This document shows positions 6,150 through 6,683 of a stretch of DNA of 6,683 bases, piece after piece. A program made the translations under genes and the position numbers. The DNA comes from an uncultured Lysobacterales bacterium. GTDB lineage: Bacteria > Pseudomonadota > Gammaproteobacteria > Xanthomonadales > SZUA-36. Location: NCBI GenBank assembly GCA_937974465.1, contig CALJWY010000189.1, positions 1 through 6,683 of the forward strand, written 5' to 3'. The notes beneath the pieces were generated by a model. That model was not told where the DNA came from. It was given only the letters and a program-made list of their open reading frames with translations, and did no database searches. How positions within the stretch are numbered: position 1 is the stretch's first letter; each line of letters starts with the position of its first letter.

Positions 6150-6683
6150 TTATGGGGTTAAGGTTTGGCCGGTGATCGAGCGTACCGCCATCCTGGCATT
6201 TAAAATACAGTTTGATATAAATGTGCCTTCGAGTGATTTCAGGCCGCTGATTCCACCACCACCGAAGCCCGCCGCTTCACCGGCAGCATACAGCCCCGTA
6301 ATCGGTGTGCCATCTGCAGAGAGCACACGGCTTTGCAGGTCGGTTTGTATTCCACCCATGGATTTGCGGCTGACAATGAACTCGCGAAAGGCAACCAGGG
6401 GCATGGCTTTCGGGTCGAGTATCTTGCGGAAATTACAGGTACGTGAGCGGTCACCGCGCCATTTCCTGACCTCTGCGATACGCCTGAGCTGCTCATCACC
6501 GGAAGTTTGCGCACCGCCGGCAATCTGTGCATCGTAGCGCTCGATGGATTGCCGGATGTGGTCAAGTTCGACATGACCCTTGCCCACCGTAGCGCTGTTG
6601 GCATTGAGGTGATTCATCTTCTCCACCAACTCCTCCAGGCTGTCTGCCACCACAACGTCCTCGCACTCATTGACGAGGTAATC
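6150..6683 (-). CDS. FAD-binding dehydrogenase, C-terminal part (fumarate reductase / 3-ketosteroid dehydrogenase superfamily), cut by window
   Basis: The last 177 residues of a flavoprotein oxidoreductase; the frame is open through base 6683, so the N-terminal Rossmann domain lies outside. The GTG at 6653 is an internal valine codon, not a start. Counting from the window edge, a conserved GG precedes IQTDLQSRVL (110-121), followed by the C-terminal FAD-binding signature GLYAAGEAAGFGGGG (130-144) and LEGTFISNCI (151-160). This pattern matches the COG3573-type FAD-binding dehydrogenases, related to KstD and the FrdA flavoprotein subunit, which oxidise or reduce a C-C bond next to a carbonyl. 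The TAA stop at 6150 is 27 bases before the ThDP-enzyme gene, and both run the same way. The substrate is unknown, and steroid specificity should not be assumed. Confidence 0.88.
   Translation of the reverse strand, partial: DYLVNECEDVVVADSLEELVEKMNHLNANSATVGKGHVELDHIRQSIERYDAQIAGGAQTSGDEQLRRIAEVRKWRGDRSRTCNFRKILDPKAMPLVAFREFIVSRKSMGGIQTDLQSRVLSADGTPITGLYAAGEAAGFGGGGISGLKSLEGTFISNCILNARMAVRSITGQTLTP

Noticed and set aside
6121..6537. A 138-codon plus-strand frame opposite the FAD dehydrogenase C-terminus
   Set aside because: The minus strand here encodes an unmistakable FAD-binding signature, while the plus-strand frame is Pro/Ser-rich and matches nothing.
6653..6683. GTG at 6653 as the true start of a small 167-residue protein
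   Set aside because: The frame stays open upstream to the window edge, and the encoded segment is the C-terminal part of a much larger known flavoprotein family, so the gene is cut by the window rather than short.

Overview
The window looks like ordinary chromosomal DNA from a Gram-negative bacterium, most likely a gammaproteobacterium. That placement is inference from overall protein character: a periplasmic DUF302-like protein with a classical Sec signal, an S9 peptidase of a type common in Proteobacteria, moderate GC and tight intergenic spacing. There is no rRNA, tRNA, CRISPR array, transposase, phage gene or long repeat. Coding sequence covers almost everything, and no gap between genes exceeds 140 bases.

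Layout. Bases 1-1884 (+) hold the catalytic part of an S9-family serine peptidase whose 5' end lies outside the window. It converges on a HAD-superfamily hydrolase (1922-2647, -), and a hairpin lies across the junction. A 139-base divergent region (2648-2786) separates the HAD gene from an exported protein of about 302 residues (2787-3695, +). That protein has one clear and one probable DUF302-like domain and ends in a strong intrinsic terminator. The rest is a three-gene block on the minus strand, read from right to left: the C-terminal part of an FAD-binding dehydrogenase of the fumarate-reductase/ketosteroid-dehydrogenase type (6150-6683, cut by the window edge), a thiamine-diphosphate-dependent enzyme of the acetolactate-synthase superfamily (4389-6122), and a small SAM-dependent methyltransferase resembling the METTL7/TMT1 group (3749-4363). 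Gaps of 27 and 25 bases suggest co-transcription.

How the genes may work together. The FAD dehydrogenase / ThDP enzyme / methyltransferase block is the part most likely to be one functional unit. A flavoenzyme that desaturates or oxidises a substrate, a ThDP enzyme that makes or breaks a C-C bond next to a carbonyl, and a methyltransferase could be successive steps in a catabolic or modification pathway. The substrate cannot be read from the sequence. The other three genes look like independent transcription units. I see no defence system, mobile element or clearly novel multi-gene system. The best leads are the unassigned three-gene block, sequence departures at usually conserved positions in the ThDP enzyme, and the Cys-pair DUF302-like exported protein.
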